The notes beneath the pieces were generated by a model. The model was not told the origin of the DNA. It was given only the letters and a program-made list of their open reading frames with translations, and ran no database searches. The translations under genes were made by a program, and so were the position numbers. Shown here one piece after another: positions 32,663-40,035 of a stretch of 40,035 nt of DNA (positions are counted from its first letter, which is position 1; each line of letters opens with the position of its first letter). Source of the DNA: JBKBUF01 sp046290815 (GTDB lineage: Bacteria; Bacteroidota; Bacteroidia; Cytophagales; Cytophagaceae). The DNA lies in NCBI GenBank assembly GCA_046290815.1, contig JBKBUF010000035.1, positions 1 to 40,035 on the forward strand. The letters are read 5' to 3'.

Positions 32663-33802
32663 ATGACTAAAATAAAACTTAGGACCAAATCTATTTCCGG
32701 AAACAGGCAAAGTTTGTATCTGGATTTTTACCCTCCTATCCTTAATCCTAAAACAGGGAAACCCACAAGAAGAGAATTTTTAGGATTGTATCTATTTGAT
32801 AAGCCCAAACACCCTATTGATAAACAACACAACAAGGAAACACAACTTTTAGCAGAACAAATAAGGCAGAAAAGAGAAAATCAGCTAAACAAACCGGAAA
32901 TCTATACGGAGTTTGAAAAACAGCAATTAAAAGTAAAGGAATTAGGAGAACAATGCTTTGTAAAGTATTTTAAAACTTTAGCTAATAAAAGAAAAGCCTC
33001 CAATTATGACAACTGGAATTCATCTTATCAATATTTAGAGGATTTTACAGAGGGGAATCTAAAATTTGAAGACCTTAATGAAAGGGTATGTAATGAATTC
33101 CGGGAATACATATTAACAACGAAAAGCAAAAAAAGTAGCAAGGTAACATTATCACAAAATTCTGCTGTCTCCTATTTCAACAAATTCAAAGCTGCACTAA
33201 AGCAAGCTTACAAAGATGGATTTTTACAGCATAATCTTAATGAAAAAATTGAATCAATAAAGCAGGAAGATACACAACGTAACTTTCTTACTATTGAAGA
33301 ATTAAATTCATTAGTCAAAACAGATTGTTCCGTTCCCGTACTAAAAAAAGCGGCTTTGTTTTCTGCATTAACGGGCTTAAGGTTTTCAGATATACAGAAA
33401 TTAATCTGGAATGACATTGAATTTATTGAGGGCAATGGATACATTATAAAATTCAAGCAACAGAAAACACCAGGAATAGAAACCCTTCCTATATCTGAAC
33501 AAGCCTATAACTTATTAGGAGAGCCAAAGGGGCCTAATGATAAAATTTTTGAAGGTCTTACTTATTCTGCTTATATGAACAGTCATTTGACCAAATGGCT
33601 TGCAAAAGCAAAAATAACAAAGGATATAACTTTTCATTGTTTCAGACATACTTTTGCTACCTTACAACTTAGCAAAGGAACGGATATTTATACAGTATCC
33701 AAAATGCTTGGACATAGAGAATTAAAAACAACTCAGGTTTATGCCAAAATCATGGACCAAACAAAAAGAGAAGCTGCAAATAAAATACAATTAGATTTTT
33801 AA
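32663..33802 (+). CDS. int: Tyrosine site-specific recombinase (integrase)
   Basis: 379 residues. N-terminal Bacteroidota-type arm-binding domain (LRTKSISGNRQSLYLDFYPP), then a SAM-like core-binding domain (about 95-205: SNYDNWNSSYQYLEDF, SQNSAVSYFNKFKAALKQAY), then the catalytic domain. Catalytic residues visible: Arg in ALTGLRFSDIQKL (about 237), Lys in FKQQKTPGIETLPI, His-x-x-Arg in FHCFRHTFATLQL (about 325-328), His in MLGHRELKTT and the nucleophile Tyr in TTQVYAKI (about 358). It likely catalyses integration at the mnmE 3' end. It sits in a tight run with the upstream HTH gene and the R-M gene 21 bp downstream. Confidence 0.95.
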   Translation: MTKIKLRTKSISGNRQSLYLDFYPPILNPKTGKPTRREFLGLYLFDKPKHPIDKQHNKETQLLAEQIRQKRENQLNKPEIYTEFEKQQLKVKELGEQCFVKYFKTLANKRKASNYDNWNSSYQYLEDFTEGNLKFEDLNERVCNEFREYILTTKSKKSSKVTLSQNSAVSYFNKFKAALKQAYKDGFLQHNLNEKIESIKQEDTQRNFLTIEELNSLVKTDCSVPVLKKAALFSALTGLRFSDIQKLIWNDIEFIEGNGYIIKFKQQKTPGIETLPISEQAYNLLGEPKGPNDKIFEGLTYSAYMNSHLTKWLAKAKITKDITFHCFRHTFATLQLSKGTDIYTVSKMLGHRELKTTQVYAKIMDQTKREAANKIQLDF

Positions 33803-33823
33803 TTATTAAGACTTTTATAATAT

Positions 33824-36568
33824 ATGCCATTAAGCTGGAATGAAATAAAAGGAAGAGCTGTAAACTTTTCAAAAGAATGGGAAAATACCTCTAATGAAGA
33901 GGCTGATGCTAAACCTTTTTTAGTTGAATTCTTTAATGTGTTTGGAATTACTAGCAGAAAAGTATCAACATTTGAACATAGAGTTAAAAAGCTTAATGAA
34001 AAGGATGGCTATATAGATCTATTTTGGAAGGGTAATATTCTTGTTGAAATGAAAAGTAGAGGTAAAAACCTTGATAAAGCTTTTGAACAAGCAAAAGAAT
34101 ATTTGCATGGGATTAAACAACATGAATTACCAAAGTATATTTTGGTTTCTGATTTTGAAAATTTCAGGCTCTATGATGAAGAAGAAAATAAAACTATACA
34201 ATTTAAATTAAAAGAACTAGTAAATAATGTACAGCACTTCGGGCACATAATAGGTTATCAAAAAAAGATATATAAAGAACAAGATCCTGCGAATATTGAA
34301 GCTGCGGAATTAATGGGAAAACTTCATGATAGACTTGAAGAAATTGGTTACACTGGCCATCCTTTAGAAGTATATCTTGTTCGTATTTTATTTTGCCTTT
34401 TTGCCGAGGACACAACAATTTTTAATAAACAACAATTTCAAGACTATATAGAACAAAGAACTTCTGATGACGGTACAGATCTTGCAGCCAAACTTCAAGA
34501 ATTATTTCAAGTTTTAAATACTCCAAAAGAAAAGCGTTTTAAAAACCTAGATGAACAACTAAATGATTTTCCTTATGTAAATGGAAAACTATTTGAAGAA
34601 AGTTTACCTACTGCAAGTTTTGATAGCAAAATGCGGCAAGCATTGTTAGAATGTTGTTATATAGATTGGAGCAAAATTTCACCTGCGATATTTGGTTCAA
34701 TGTTTCAAAGTGTAATGAACCCTAAAGAGCGAAGAAATTTAGGTGCACATTATACAGGTGAAACTAATATTCTGAAAGTAATCAAACCACTATTTTTAGA
34801 TGACCTATGGAAAGAATTTGAAAATATTAAAGACAACAAAAATAAGCTACATGAATTCCATAAGAAATTAAGCAATCTTAAATTTTTAGATCCGGCTTGT
34901 GGATGTGGAAACTTCTTAGTTATAACTTATAGAGAATTGCGTCTGTTAGAATTAGAAGTTTTAAGAGCACTTAATAAGACTGGTCAAACAAGATTGGATG
35001 TTCGAGAAATAATATTGCTTGACGTTGATATGATGTTTGGAATTGAATATGAAGAGTTCCCGGCAAGAATTGCAGAAGTTGCAATGTGGTTAATTGACCA
35101 CCAAATGAACATGGCCATAAGCAATGAATTTGGTCAATACTTTGTCCGTTTGCCATTAAAAAAATCTGCAAATATTTATCATGGCAATGCCTTAAAAATC
35201 GATTGGGAAAGCATTATTCCCAAAAAAGATCTTTCATATATCTTAGGAAATCCTCCATTTATTGGTCACCAATGGCGAAACGAAGAACAAATGAAAGATA
35301 TGGAATTGGTATTCGAAGATGCAAAAAGAGCTGGCAGATTAGATTATGTTGCTGCATGGTATTTGAAAGCTGCGAAATACATTCAAAACTCCAAAATAAT
35401 AGTGGGATTTGTCTCTACAAGCTCAATCGCTCAAGGGGAGCAAGTAAGTATATTATGGTCATTACTTTTTTGTAAATACAATATAAAAATCCATTTTGCG
35501 CATCGTTCTTTTAGTTGGAGTAATGAAGCAAAAGGTAATGCAGGGGTTCATGTTGTGATTATAGGATTTGCAAACTTTGATACTGCTAATAAAACCCTTT
35601 TCGAATATGAGAATATCAAAGGAGAACCTCATGAAATAAGAGTAAAAAACATTAATGCTTATTTAACCGAAGGAAAAGAAATTTTAATTGAATCAAGAGG
35701 TAAGCCAATTCATGGTTTTGCTGAAATGACTAAAGGAAGCCAACCTACTGATGGTACAAAATTGATTCTAACCCCTGAAGAAAGAGAATTTTATATAACA
35801 AAAGAACCATTAAGCAAAAGTTGGATAAAACCATTTATTGGAGGTGAAGAGTTATTAAACAATACAATTAGATATTGTTTTTGGCTAAAATCTTGCCCTC
35901 CAGACCAGCTAAAAAAAATGCCATTGGTTCTGAAAAGATTAGAAGAAGTAGTAAAGGCAAGACTAGCAAGCTCAACTGCAAGTGTAAGAGAATTTGCAAA
36001 ATATCCATCTCTATTTACTCAAGATAGACAGCCAAATACTATGTATTTGGCAATGCCACGAGTTTCTTCAGAAAATAGGAAATACATTCCAATTGCTTTT
36101 TTGAGCCCTGATATAATAGCACACGAGAAACTTATTATAATACCCAATGCTTCTCTATATTTATTTGGAATATTAATGAGTACAATGCATAATTCCTGGA
36201 CAAGGTATGTATCTGGTAGATTAGAAAGTCGAATCAGTTATTCACCTGCTGTTTATAATAATTATCCGTTTCCTGAAAATATAACCGATAAACAAATGCA
36301 AGCAGTTGAAGAAAAAGCACAAAACGTTTTAAATATAAGAAAAGATTTTCCAAACAGTTGTTTAGCTGAGTTATATGATCCATTACTTATGCCTCCAAGT
36401 TTAGTAAAAGCACATAATGAACTAGACAAAGTGGTAGATTTAGCTTATCGTCCACAGTCCTTTACTTCTGAAGCCAAAAGAATGGAATTCTTATTTGAAC
36501 TATATGAAAAATATACAGCGGATCTTTTCACAAAAGAGAAGCCAAAGAAATCAAAAAAAGCAATATAA
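33824..36568 (+). CDS. Type IIL (MmeI-like) single-chain restriction-modification enzyme
   Basis: 914 residues, matching the roughly 920-residue MmeI architecture. The N-terminal nuclease has Asp65 in GYIDLFW and ExK at Glu75/Lys77 in VEMKSRG, the D-x9-E-x-K spacing of MmeI. A helical linker (about 150-340) leads to the N6-adenine methyltransferase with motif I FLDPACGCGNFLV (about 354) and motif IV ILGNPPFIGH (about 475). The rest (about 600-850) should be the target-recognition domain (WIKPFIGGEELLNNTIRYCF, MYLAMPRVSSENRKYIPIAF) and a C-terminal helical cap. One polypeptide both cuts and methylates, giving defence or element retention without a separate methylase. Recognition sequence not predictable here. 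Confidence 0.92.
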   Translation: MPLSWNEIKGRAVNFSKEWENTSNEEADAKPFLVEFFNVFGITSRKVSTFEHRVKKLNEKDGYIDLFWKGNILVEMKSRGKNLDKAFEQAKEYLHGIKQHELPKYILVSDFENFRLYDEEENKTIQFKLKELVNNVQHFGHIIGYQKKIYKEQDPANIEAAELMGKLHDRLEEIGYTGHPLEVYLVRILFCLFAEDTTIFNKQQFQDYIEQRTSDDGTDLAAKLQELFQVLNTPKEKRFKNLDEQLNDFPYVNGKLFEESLPTASFDSKMRQALLECCYIDWSKISPAIFGSMFQSVMNPKERRNLGAHYTGETNILKVIKPLFLDDLWKEFENIKDNKNKLHEFHKKLSNLKFLDPACGCGNFLVITYRELRLLELEVLRALNKTGQTRLDVREIILLDVDMMFGIEYEEFPARIAEVAMWLIDHQMNMAISNEFGQYFVRLPLKKSANIYHGNALKIDWESIIPKKDLSYILGNPPFIGHQWRNEEQMKDMELVFEDAKRAGRLDYVAAWYLKAAKYIQNSKIIVGFVSTSSIAQGEQVSILWSLLFCKYNIKIHFAHRSFSWSNEAKGNAGVHVVIIGFANFDTANKTLFEYENIKGEPHEIRVKNINAYLTEGKEILIESRGKPIHGFAEMTKGSQPTDGTKLILTPEEREFYITKEPLSKSWIKPFIGGEELLNNTIRYCFWLKSCPPDQLKKMPLVLKRLEEVVKARLASSTASVREFAKYPSLFTQDRQPNTMYLAMPRVSSENRKYIPIAFLSPDIIAHEKLIIIPNASLYLFGILMSTMHNSWTRYVSGRLESRISYSPAVYNNYPFPENITDKQMQAVEEKAQNVLNIRKDFPNSCLAELYDPLLMPPSLVKAHNELDKVVDLAYRPQSFTSEAKRMEFLFELYEKYTADLFTKEKPKKSKKAI

Positions 36569-36578
36569 TCATTAGACA

Positions 36579-37529
36579 ATGGAAACTTTAGACGGCTTTA
36601 TTATTAACCTTTTCAGAAATGAAAAACCAGTGATTCAGGAAAAAGACTTTAATAATCCGGATGTTTGGGTATGTGATTTACTAAATGATGATATTGAATT
36701 AGCAAAGAAATACATTCTACATAGACTTACCAAAGCAGAAAAAAGAATAGATAAAAAGCAATTTCTATTTGATTGCCGAAGCTGTTTCACTTATACTATT
36801 GAACATGATTATTTTGATAATCCAGAAACTAAAGTTTCTTATCAAAAAGCATTGGCACTTGTAGAAACAGCCATAAAACACTATGATGATTGTGAACAAT
36901 TAAAAAATTGCAAAGCGGATAATATTCAATTCCTAACGGGAAGATATAAAGAAAACTATCTTTACAACGAAAACTTTGAAATTGAAAATTTTGGGGAAAC
37001 CAGAAAATACACTTCAATAGAATATCTTGACAGCTTACTAGAAAACTATTATTTAGAAGTAGATAAACAAGAAACGTTTAATAAACGGTTATATATCCTT
37101 AATAAAGCCTTATTTCATTTAGAAAGACTAATTAATGAATATGATTTAAAAGATTGTGATAAGGTAATTAAAGATATCAAGCTCACTATAGATTTTGAGA
37201 CAAAGCAGGCGTCTTTCAATTTATCTCCCAATACAACCTCCCTTTCTTGTTTTAAACTGGTTGAAAAACGTGGTGTAAAAACAGATCTAATCCGAATTCT
37301 TAATTCCATTTATGAATTAAAGTTTGTAGAAAAGACTAATGGCCAATTACCGAGCAAAGAAGAATTCATGATTCAGGCCGGGCATTTTTTTGGCGTTGAT
37401 CTGTCTAAATATGATACTGACTTATCCCAAGCCCTAAATAATACAGCTCTTGAAGCTAATTTAAAAATATTTGAAAAGATGAAAGAAATAACCCAAAAAG
37501 GGCATTTTATCAGCAAAGAACCAAAATAA
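36579..37529 (+). CDS. RteC-like protein
   Basis: 316 residues, cytoplasmic, mostly helical. No catalytic motif is visible. The C-terminal about 90 residues (GVKTDLIRILNSIYELKFVE, then MIQAGHFFGVDLSKYDTDLS) and the alternating helices resemble RteC, the regulator of excision and transfer functions in Bacteroides conjugative and mobilisable elements. The DLIRxLxxIYELK motif in particular recalls the RteC C-terminal fold. It starts 10 bp after the R-M gene and so is probably co-transcribed with integrase and R-M. A regulatory role in element excision is inference; otherwise it is an uncharacterised mobile-element protein. Confidence 0.6.
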   Translation: METLDGFIINLFRNEKPVIQEKDFNNPDVWVCDLLNDDIELAKKYILHRLTKAEKRIDKKQFLFDCRSCFTYTIEHDYFDNPETKVSYQKALALVETAIKHYDDCEQLKNCKADNIQFLTGRYKENYLYNENFEIENFGETRKYTSIEYLDSLLENYYLEVDKQETFNKRLYILNKALFHLERLINEYDLKDCDKVIKDIKLTIDFETKQASFNLSPNTTSLSCFKLVEKRGVKTDLIRILNSIYELKFVEKTNGQLPSKEEFMIQAGHFFGVDLSKYDTDLSQALNNTALEANLKIFEKMKEITQKGHFISKEPK

Positions 37530-37537
37530 TAATATTG

Positions 37538-37551
37538 ACCTAATATTAGGT
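37538..37551. promoter_or_regulatory. 14-bp perfect palindrome upstream of HTH-rep unit
   Basis: ACCTAATATTAGGT, perfectly self-complementary, lies 54 bp before the ATG of the HTH gene, in the only sizeable gap between the R-M and rep units. Likely a dimer-binding operator. Confidence 0.6.
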
Positions 37552-37579
37552 ATATAACCCTCCTACCCATTTCAACCCA

Positions 37580-37604
37580 CCTTTGAAGAAACAAACTTCA
37601 AAGG
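37580..37604 (+). promoter_or_regulatory. 9-bp hairpin immediately before the HTH-gene start
   Basis: CCTTTGAAG (37580-37588) and CTTCAAAGG (37596-37604) form a perfect stem with a 7-nt loop. The stem ends 1 bp before the ATG at 37606, so the ribosome landing region is inside it. It could control translation of the HTH-rep pair or be part of a replication origin. Confidence 0.6.
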
Positions 37605-37605
37605 C

Positions 37606-37935
37606 ATGATAATAGTACAATTAGACAGTGAACAGTTAAGTAATCTTATTGAAAATGCTGTTCGAAAGGCAATAGGTGAAACACCTGCCTCCAATTCCAC
37701 AACAACCGATATTTGGTTCGATCTTCCTGAATTATGCAATTACCTGCCAGAAAAACCAGCTAAAGCAACGGTTTATGGTTGGATTCATAATTCATCAATA
37801 CCCTACCACAAAAGAGCCAAAAAAGTATTTTTCTTAAAGTCAGAAATTGATGAATGGCTGAAGGCTGGACGGAAAAAAACCTTCGTGGAAATCCAAAAAG
37901 AAGCAAACCAATACTTAATATCAAAAAGGGCATAA
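37606..37935 (+). CDS. HTH domain (excisionase/AlpA-type) protein
   Basis: 109 residues. The N-terminal helical stretch (SEQLSNLIENAVRKAIGE) is a typical oligomerisation lead-in of Bacteroidota mobile-element HTH proteins. The HTH_17-like domain is DIWFDLPELCNYLPEKPAKA, TVYGWIHNSSIPYHKRAKKV, FFLKSEIDEWLKAGR. It is translated from a hairpin-bearing leader and its stop is 1 bp from the rep ATG, indicating co-translation. It probably binds near the origin or operator and controls rep. Confidence 0.85.
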   Translation: MIIVQLDSEQLSNLIENAVRKAIGETPASNSTTTDIWFDLPELCNYLPEKPAKATVYGWIHNSSIPYHKRAKKVFFLKSEIDEWLKAGRKKTFVEIQKEANQYLISKRA

Positions 37936-37936
37936 C

Positions 37937-38998
37937 ATGAGAAAGGATAATCCAAATCCCCTTTCTCTGAGCAAACCTCTCAAAACATTAGTACAAAACG
38001 AGACAGGAAACAGTGTAAAACCTCAAATAATAGTAAAGGGAGACGGAACAGAACTGGATAATCAAAAGGCCATAAAAGGGAGAGCAAAGAGAAAAATGAT
38101 AACCCAGAAAATGGCCTTAAGTCTAATTGATATAGCTAAAACCAAAAAGAAAGATGAAAGAATTAAAGCATATTGGAATACTTACCACTGTCAGGAACGA
38201 ATGTATAGTGCAGGCGGTAAACTGTATGGCAATTATTGCAAGAATAGATTTTGCACTTTGTGTTGCAGTATTAGAAAGGCTGAAATAATTAATACTTATT
38301 TACCTGTTATCAAAAATTGGGAAGAACCATATTTTGTAACATTGACCATAAAAGCCTGTTCCGGAAAAAGCCTAAAAAAAATGATTAAGGGAATTATCCG
38401 AGCCTTTAAGCGAATCAATGGAAAATATCGAAAAAGAAACCAGAGAGGCAAGGGAATAAAACTGATAGGGATAAAGTCTTTAGAGTGCAATTTCAACCCG
38501 AAAGCCAGAACCTACAACCCCCATTTACATTTGATTGTAGCAAATAAAGAAATAGCGGAAACCTTAATTGATGAATGGCTGCAAATCTGGACTAAGAAGT
38601 TTACCTCCAGATTAGCGCAACATAAACGGAAAGTTGAAGACAGAGAAAGGGACTTAATTGAGATTGTCAAATATGGAAGCAAGATTTTTACTGAACCGGA
38701 TGTTAATAAAAAGTCAAAGCAAAAAGGATCAAGAAATATACATGTTTCTGCCTTAGACAATATTTTTGAAGCTATGAAGGGTTGCAGGATCTTTGAAAGA
38801 TTTGGTTTCAATTTGCCAGAAACAGCCAGGAAGAAAGCCGGAAAGTTTACTAAGCTTAGTCAATATCAAAAATGGTATTACGACCCAAAAAAGAATGATT
38901 GGATAAATTCCGAATCAGAACAAGCCCTTTCCGGATATATCCCCCCTCATGATTTGGTTAGTCTTTTGGATTATAATATTGAGGTGTTGTTGGAGTAA
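37937..38998 (+). CDS. rep: HUH rolling-circle replication initiator (Rep_1-like)
   Basis: 353 residues. A Cys-rich N-terminal segment (YCKNRFCTLCCSIRKAE) typical of Rep_1-family initiators is followed by the HUH endonuclease motifs: motif 1 YFVTLTIKAC (about 132), motif 2 NPHLHLIV with the metal-binding His-x-His (about 195), and motif 3 with the likely catalytic Tyr in EIVKYGSKIF (about 245). It should nick a double-strand origin and start rolling-circle replication of the excised circle, or act as a relaxase for mobilisation by a helper. A Rep on a chromosomal integrated element suggests a replicating excised form. No origin was identified with certainty. Confidence 0.9.
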   Translation: MRKDNPNPLSLSKPLKTLVQNETGNSVKPQIIVKGDGTELDNQKAIKGRAKRKMITQKMALSLIDIAKTKKKDERIKAYWNTYHCQERMYSAGGKLYGNYCKNRFCTLCCSIRKAEIINTYLPVIKNWEEPYFVTLTIKACSGKSLKKMIKGIIRAFKRINGKYRKRNQRGKGIKLIGIKSLECNFNPKARTYNPHLHLIVANKEIAETLIDEWLQIWTKKFTSRLAQHKRKVEDRERDLIEIVKYGSKIFTEPDVNKKSKQKGSRNIHVSALDNIFEAMKGCRIFERFGFNLPETARKKAGKFTKLSQYQKWYYDPKKNDWINSESEQALSGYIPPHDLVSLLDYNIEVLLE

Positions 38999-39065
38999 CC
39001 TTATTATATCAAATAAATTTCAAATAAATGTGGTAAATTGAAAGATTTAATTTGAAGTATCAGAA

Positions 39066-39764
39066 ATGAAATACCTTGATGATATATTTGATAAACTTGT
39101 AGAATATGATAAGAATAATAAGAAGTTACCATTTCCAGAAGATGACTTTAGAAAGGCCTATTTTGAATTAACCTTTTCATGCTTATATCAATATTATAAA
39201 GCATTTTGTTGGATATATTTTGCTGAACTTGCCAATTCTGGGAAAATTGGTTTTAGTGAAGAAATTGAAAAAAGTTTTGAAAAGCATAGAGATCAATTAT
39301 TATATACAGTAAAAGATAATAATGCCTACGTCAACACTAGAAATTCTGCTAATAGAAGTTTAATTATTGAATCGTGGTCAATTTTTGAATTTTGTATAAC
39401 ATCTATAGCCACAGAAATATTAACAGAGAAAGATTTAGATGAATTACTCTCTTTCCAATCCATTGACTTCTTGAAGCTCATTAAAAAATATTCCCTTTCT
39501 GATGACGACATTGCAAAGATTAATAAAAAGTTTAAGAAAGGACATCTTACTCATGTCCCTATAAATAGAAAATACAATAGGCTTTATAGCAAATTCCAAG
39601 AATACATAATAGGGGATATTGAATCCGATAAAAAATTTCTTACATTTTTTGGAAAATATAGGAATTGCGTTCATAGTAATTATATTTATCATGGAGAGGA
39701 TGATAAATGTAATTTTAATGGAATTGAGTGTAATCGGAAAATAACAATGCACCATTTTCGGTAA
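39066..39764 (+). CDS. Uncharacterised helical protein, 3' end fused to an IS21-type end (probably truncated)
   Basis: Open frame of 232 residues; no catalytic motif recognised. It is helix-rich, with an RNCVHSN motif near the C-terminus of the native part (about residue 206) and SLIIESWSIFEFCITSIA in the middle. The RN-x-x-H pattern is reminiscent of HEPN-like or abortive-infection proteins, but this is weak. The last about 11 codons (from around 39729) read into IS21-type terminal repeats, so the native C-terminus is lost. The cargo position next to rep in a mobile element is compatible with a defence gene, but that is not shown. Confidence 0.55.
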   Translation: MKYLDDIFDKLVEYDKNNKKLPFPEDDFRKAYFELTFSCLYQYYKAFCWIYFAELANSGKIGFSEEIEKSFEKHRDQLLYTVKDNNAYVNTRNSANRSLIIESWSIFEFCITSIATEILTEKDLDELLSFQSIDFLKLIKKYSLSDDDIAKINKKFKKGHLTHVPINRKYNRLYSKFQEYIIGDIESDKKFLTFFGKYRNCVHSNYIYHGEDDKCNFNGIECNRKITMHHFR

Positions 39765-39935
39765 ATAGGAATGCACCAATTTCGGCAACAAGAATGCACC
39801 AGGTGAGCAAATATATTTGATTAATTTTCCTGATCAAGGAAAGTCTTTCGATTTTTCATTCTATAGCTTTTTCCTGATAAGTTTATAATCTCGCATTTAT
39901 ATAAAATTCTGTCCAAAAGTATCCCTACGACCAAC
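39729..39935 (-). mobile_element. IS21-family remnant: terminal repeats plus istB 3' fragment
   Basis: Three approximately 24-bp terminal repeats with TCGG at 39734, 39758 and 39782 and AATGCACCA at 39746, 39770 and 39793 mark an IS21-type end beginning near TGTAATCGG (39729). Inside it, on the minus strand, 39934-39821 encodes GILLDRILYKCEIINLSGKS and YRMKNRK, the C-terminal signature of the IstB helper ATPase. The frame is blocked by a TAG at 39935-39937, so only a tail remains. Confidence 0.75.
39821..39934 (-). pseudogene. istB: istB C-terminal fragment
   Basis: 37 codons plus stop, ending in LLDRILYKCEIINLSG and SYRMKNRKTFLDQEN, aligning with the IstB end (DRILHHxxxxxIxGxSYR pattern as known from IS21-family helpers). 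Upstream the frame meets a stop, and the neighbouring frame shows YVVGRRDTF, suggesting decay or a second rearrangement. Confidence 0.7.
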
Positions 39936-39950
39936 TACATATTGTTTTAA

Positions 39951-39982
39951 ATAAAAAAAAACATCACGGGGTACGTGATGTT
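39951..39982 (-). terminator. Rho-independent terminator for a minus-strand gene beyond the right edge
   Basis: Stem AACATCACG (39960-39968) with CGTGATGTT (39974-39982), 5-nt loop, and an A-run to the left that becomes a T-tract on the minus strand. It implies a leftward gene ending at or just inside the right edge of the window (39983-40035), which cannot be identified. Confidence 0.75.
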
Positions 39983-40035
39983 AAAAATTCCTTCATAGCT
40001 GGATTTTTTTTGCTGGTTGAAAGGATTGGCAATAT

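Larger units (their letters stand above)
32041..39728 (+). mobile_element. Integrative element with integrase, Type IIL R-M and rolling-circle Rep (left part)
   Basis: All genes point the same way: HTH/excisionase-like, tyrosine integrase, MmeI-type R-M enzyme, RteC-like protein, HTH protein, HUH Rep, and an unidentified gene. The DNA is visibly more A+T-rich than the flanking genes and lacks the heptamer arrays of the host. It looks like a small integrative and mobilisable or replicative element. No conjugation genes are present; the right boundary is not in the window, and the far end is modified by an IS21 remnant. Confidence 0.75.

Noticed and set aside
34068..34076. CTTGATA-like nick site of a rolling-circle origin
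   Set aside because: The match is within the R-M coding sequence (Leu-Asp-Lys codons) with no hairpin nearby; likely chance.

Overview
The window looks like chromosomal DNA of a Bacteroidota bacterium, most likely a Cytophagales-type environmental gliding or predatory/saprophytic lineage. The evidence is type IX secretion C-terminal sorting tails, many lipoproteins with short N-terminal lipoboxes, LytS/LytTR signalling with a TPR sensor, TAnnTTTG-type promoter elements and A+T-rich leaders without strong Shine-Dalgarno sites. This is inference from gene content; no rRNA or tRNA gene is present.

Positions 1-24.6 kb are ordinary chromosome with mostly single genes on both strands: a sodium/solute symporter lacking its first helix, a T9SS cupredoxin, an alpha/beta hydrolase, lipoproteins (two of them apparently paralogous), a DUF4846 lipoprotein, a 983-residue SBBP-repeat T9SS protein, a VIT/vWA lipoprotein, a secreted astacin with a chitin-binding tail, a LytTR regulator and TPR histidine kinase pair, a vWA protein, a frameshifted metallo-beta-lactamase-fold gene, a HxpB-like phosphatase, a GH3 NagZ-like lipoprotein, dapD and a glycosyltransferase. 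Positions 24.7-30.0 kb are a manganese-type uptake operon: a DtxR/MntR regulator behind a palindromic operator, binding protein, ATPase, a permease fused to a DtxR-like C-terminal module, a four-helix-bundle gene and a second permease. A thioredoxin-fold gene and mnmE (tRNA modification GTPase) follow.

At the 3' end of mnmE a compact integrated element begins. It carries an excisionase-like gene, a tyrosine integrase, a single-chain MmeI-type (Type IIL) restriction-modification enzyme, an RteC-like protein, a second HTH protein and an HUH rolling-circle Rep. The right part ends in a gene apparently cut by a decayed IS21-family end with an istB remnant; the element's right boundary is not in the window.

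The most striking structure is in the spaces between genes. Throughout the host part (1-30 kb) about sixteen intergenic arrays of degenerate tandem HEPTAMERS occur. The heptamer sequence differs between loci (TAGGCAG, TTAATTC, AAAGTTT, CGAATTT, TTAAGAA, ACATTCA, TTAGATA and others), but the period is always 7 nt and the phase is kept across as many as 16 units. The arrays abut or swallow stop codons, in places encode the last residues of proteins, and some end right at start codons. The AAAGTTT-to-CGAATTT composite arrays all point the same way on the chromosome (6 of 6). An 18-copy perfect TTAATTC array fills the gap between the four-helix-bundle gene and the second permease, and inverted heptamer arrays bracket the four-helix-bundle gene. 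No such array was seen in the integrated element.
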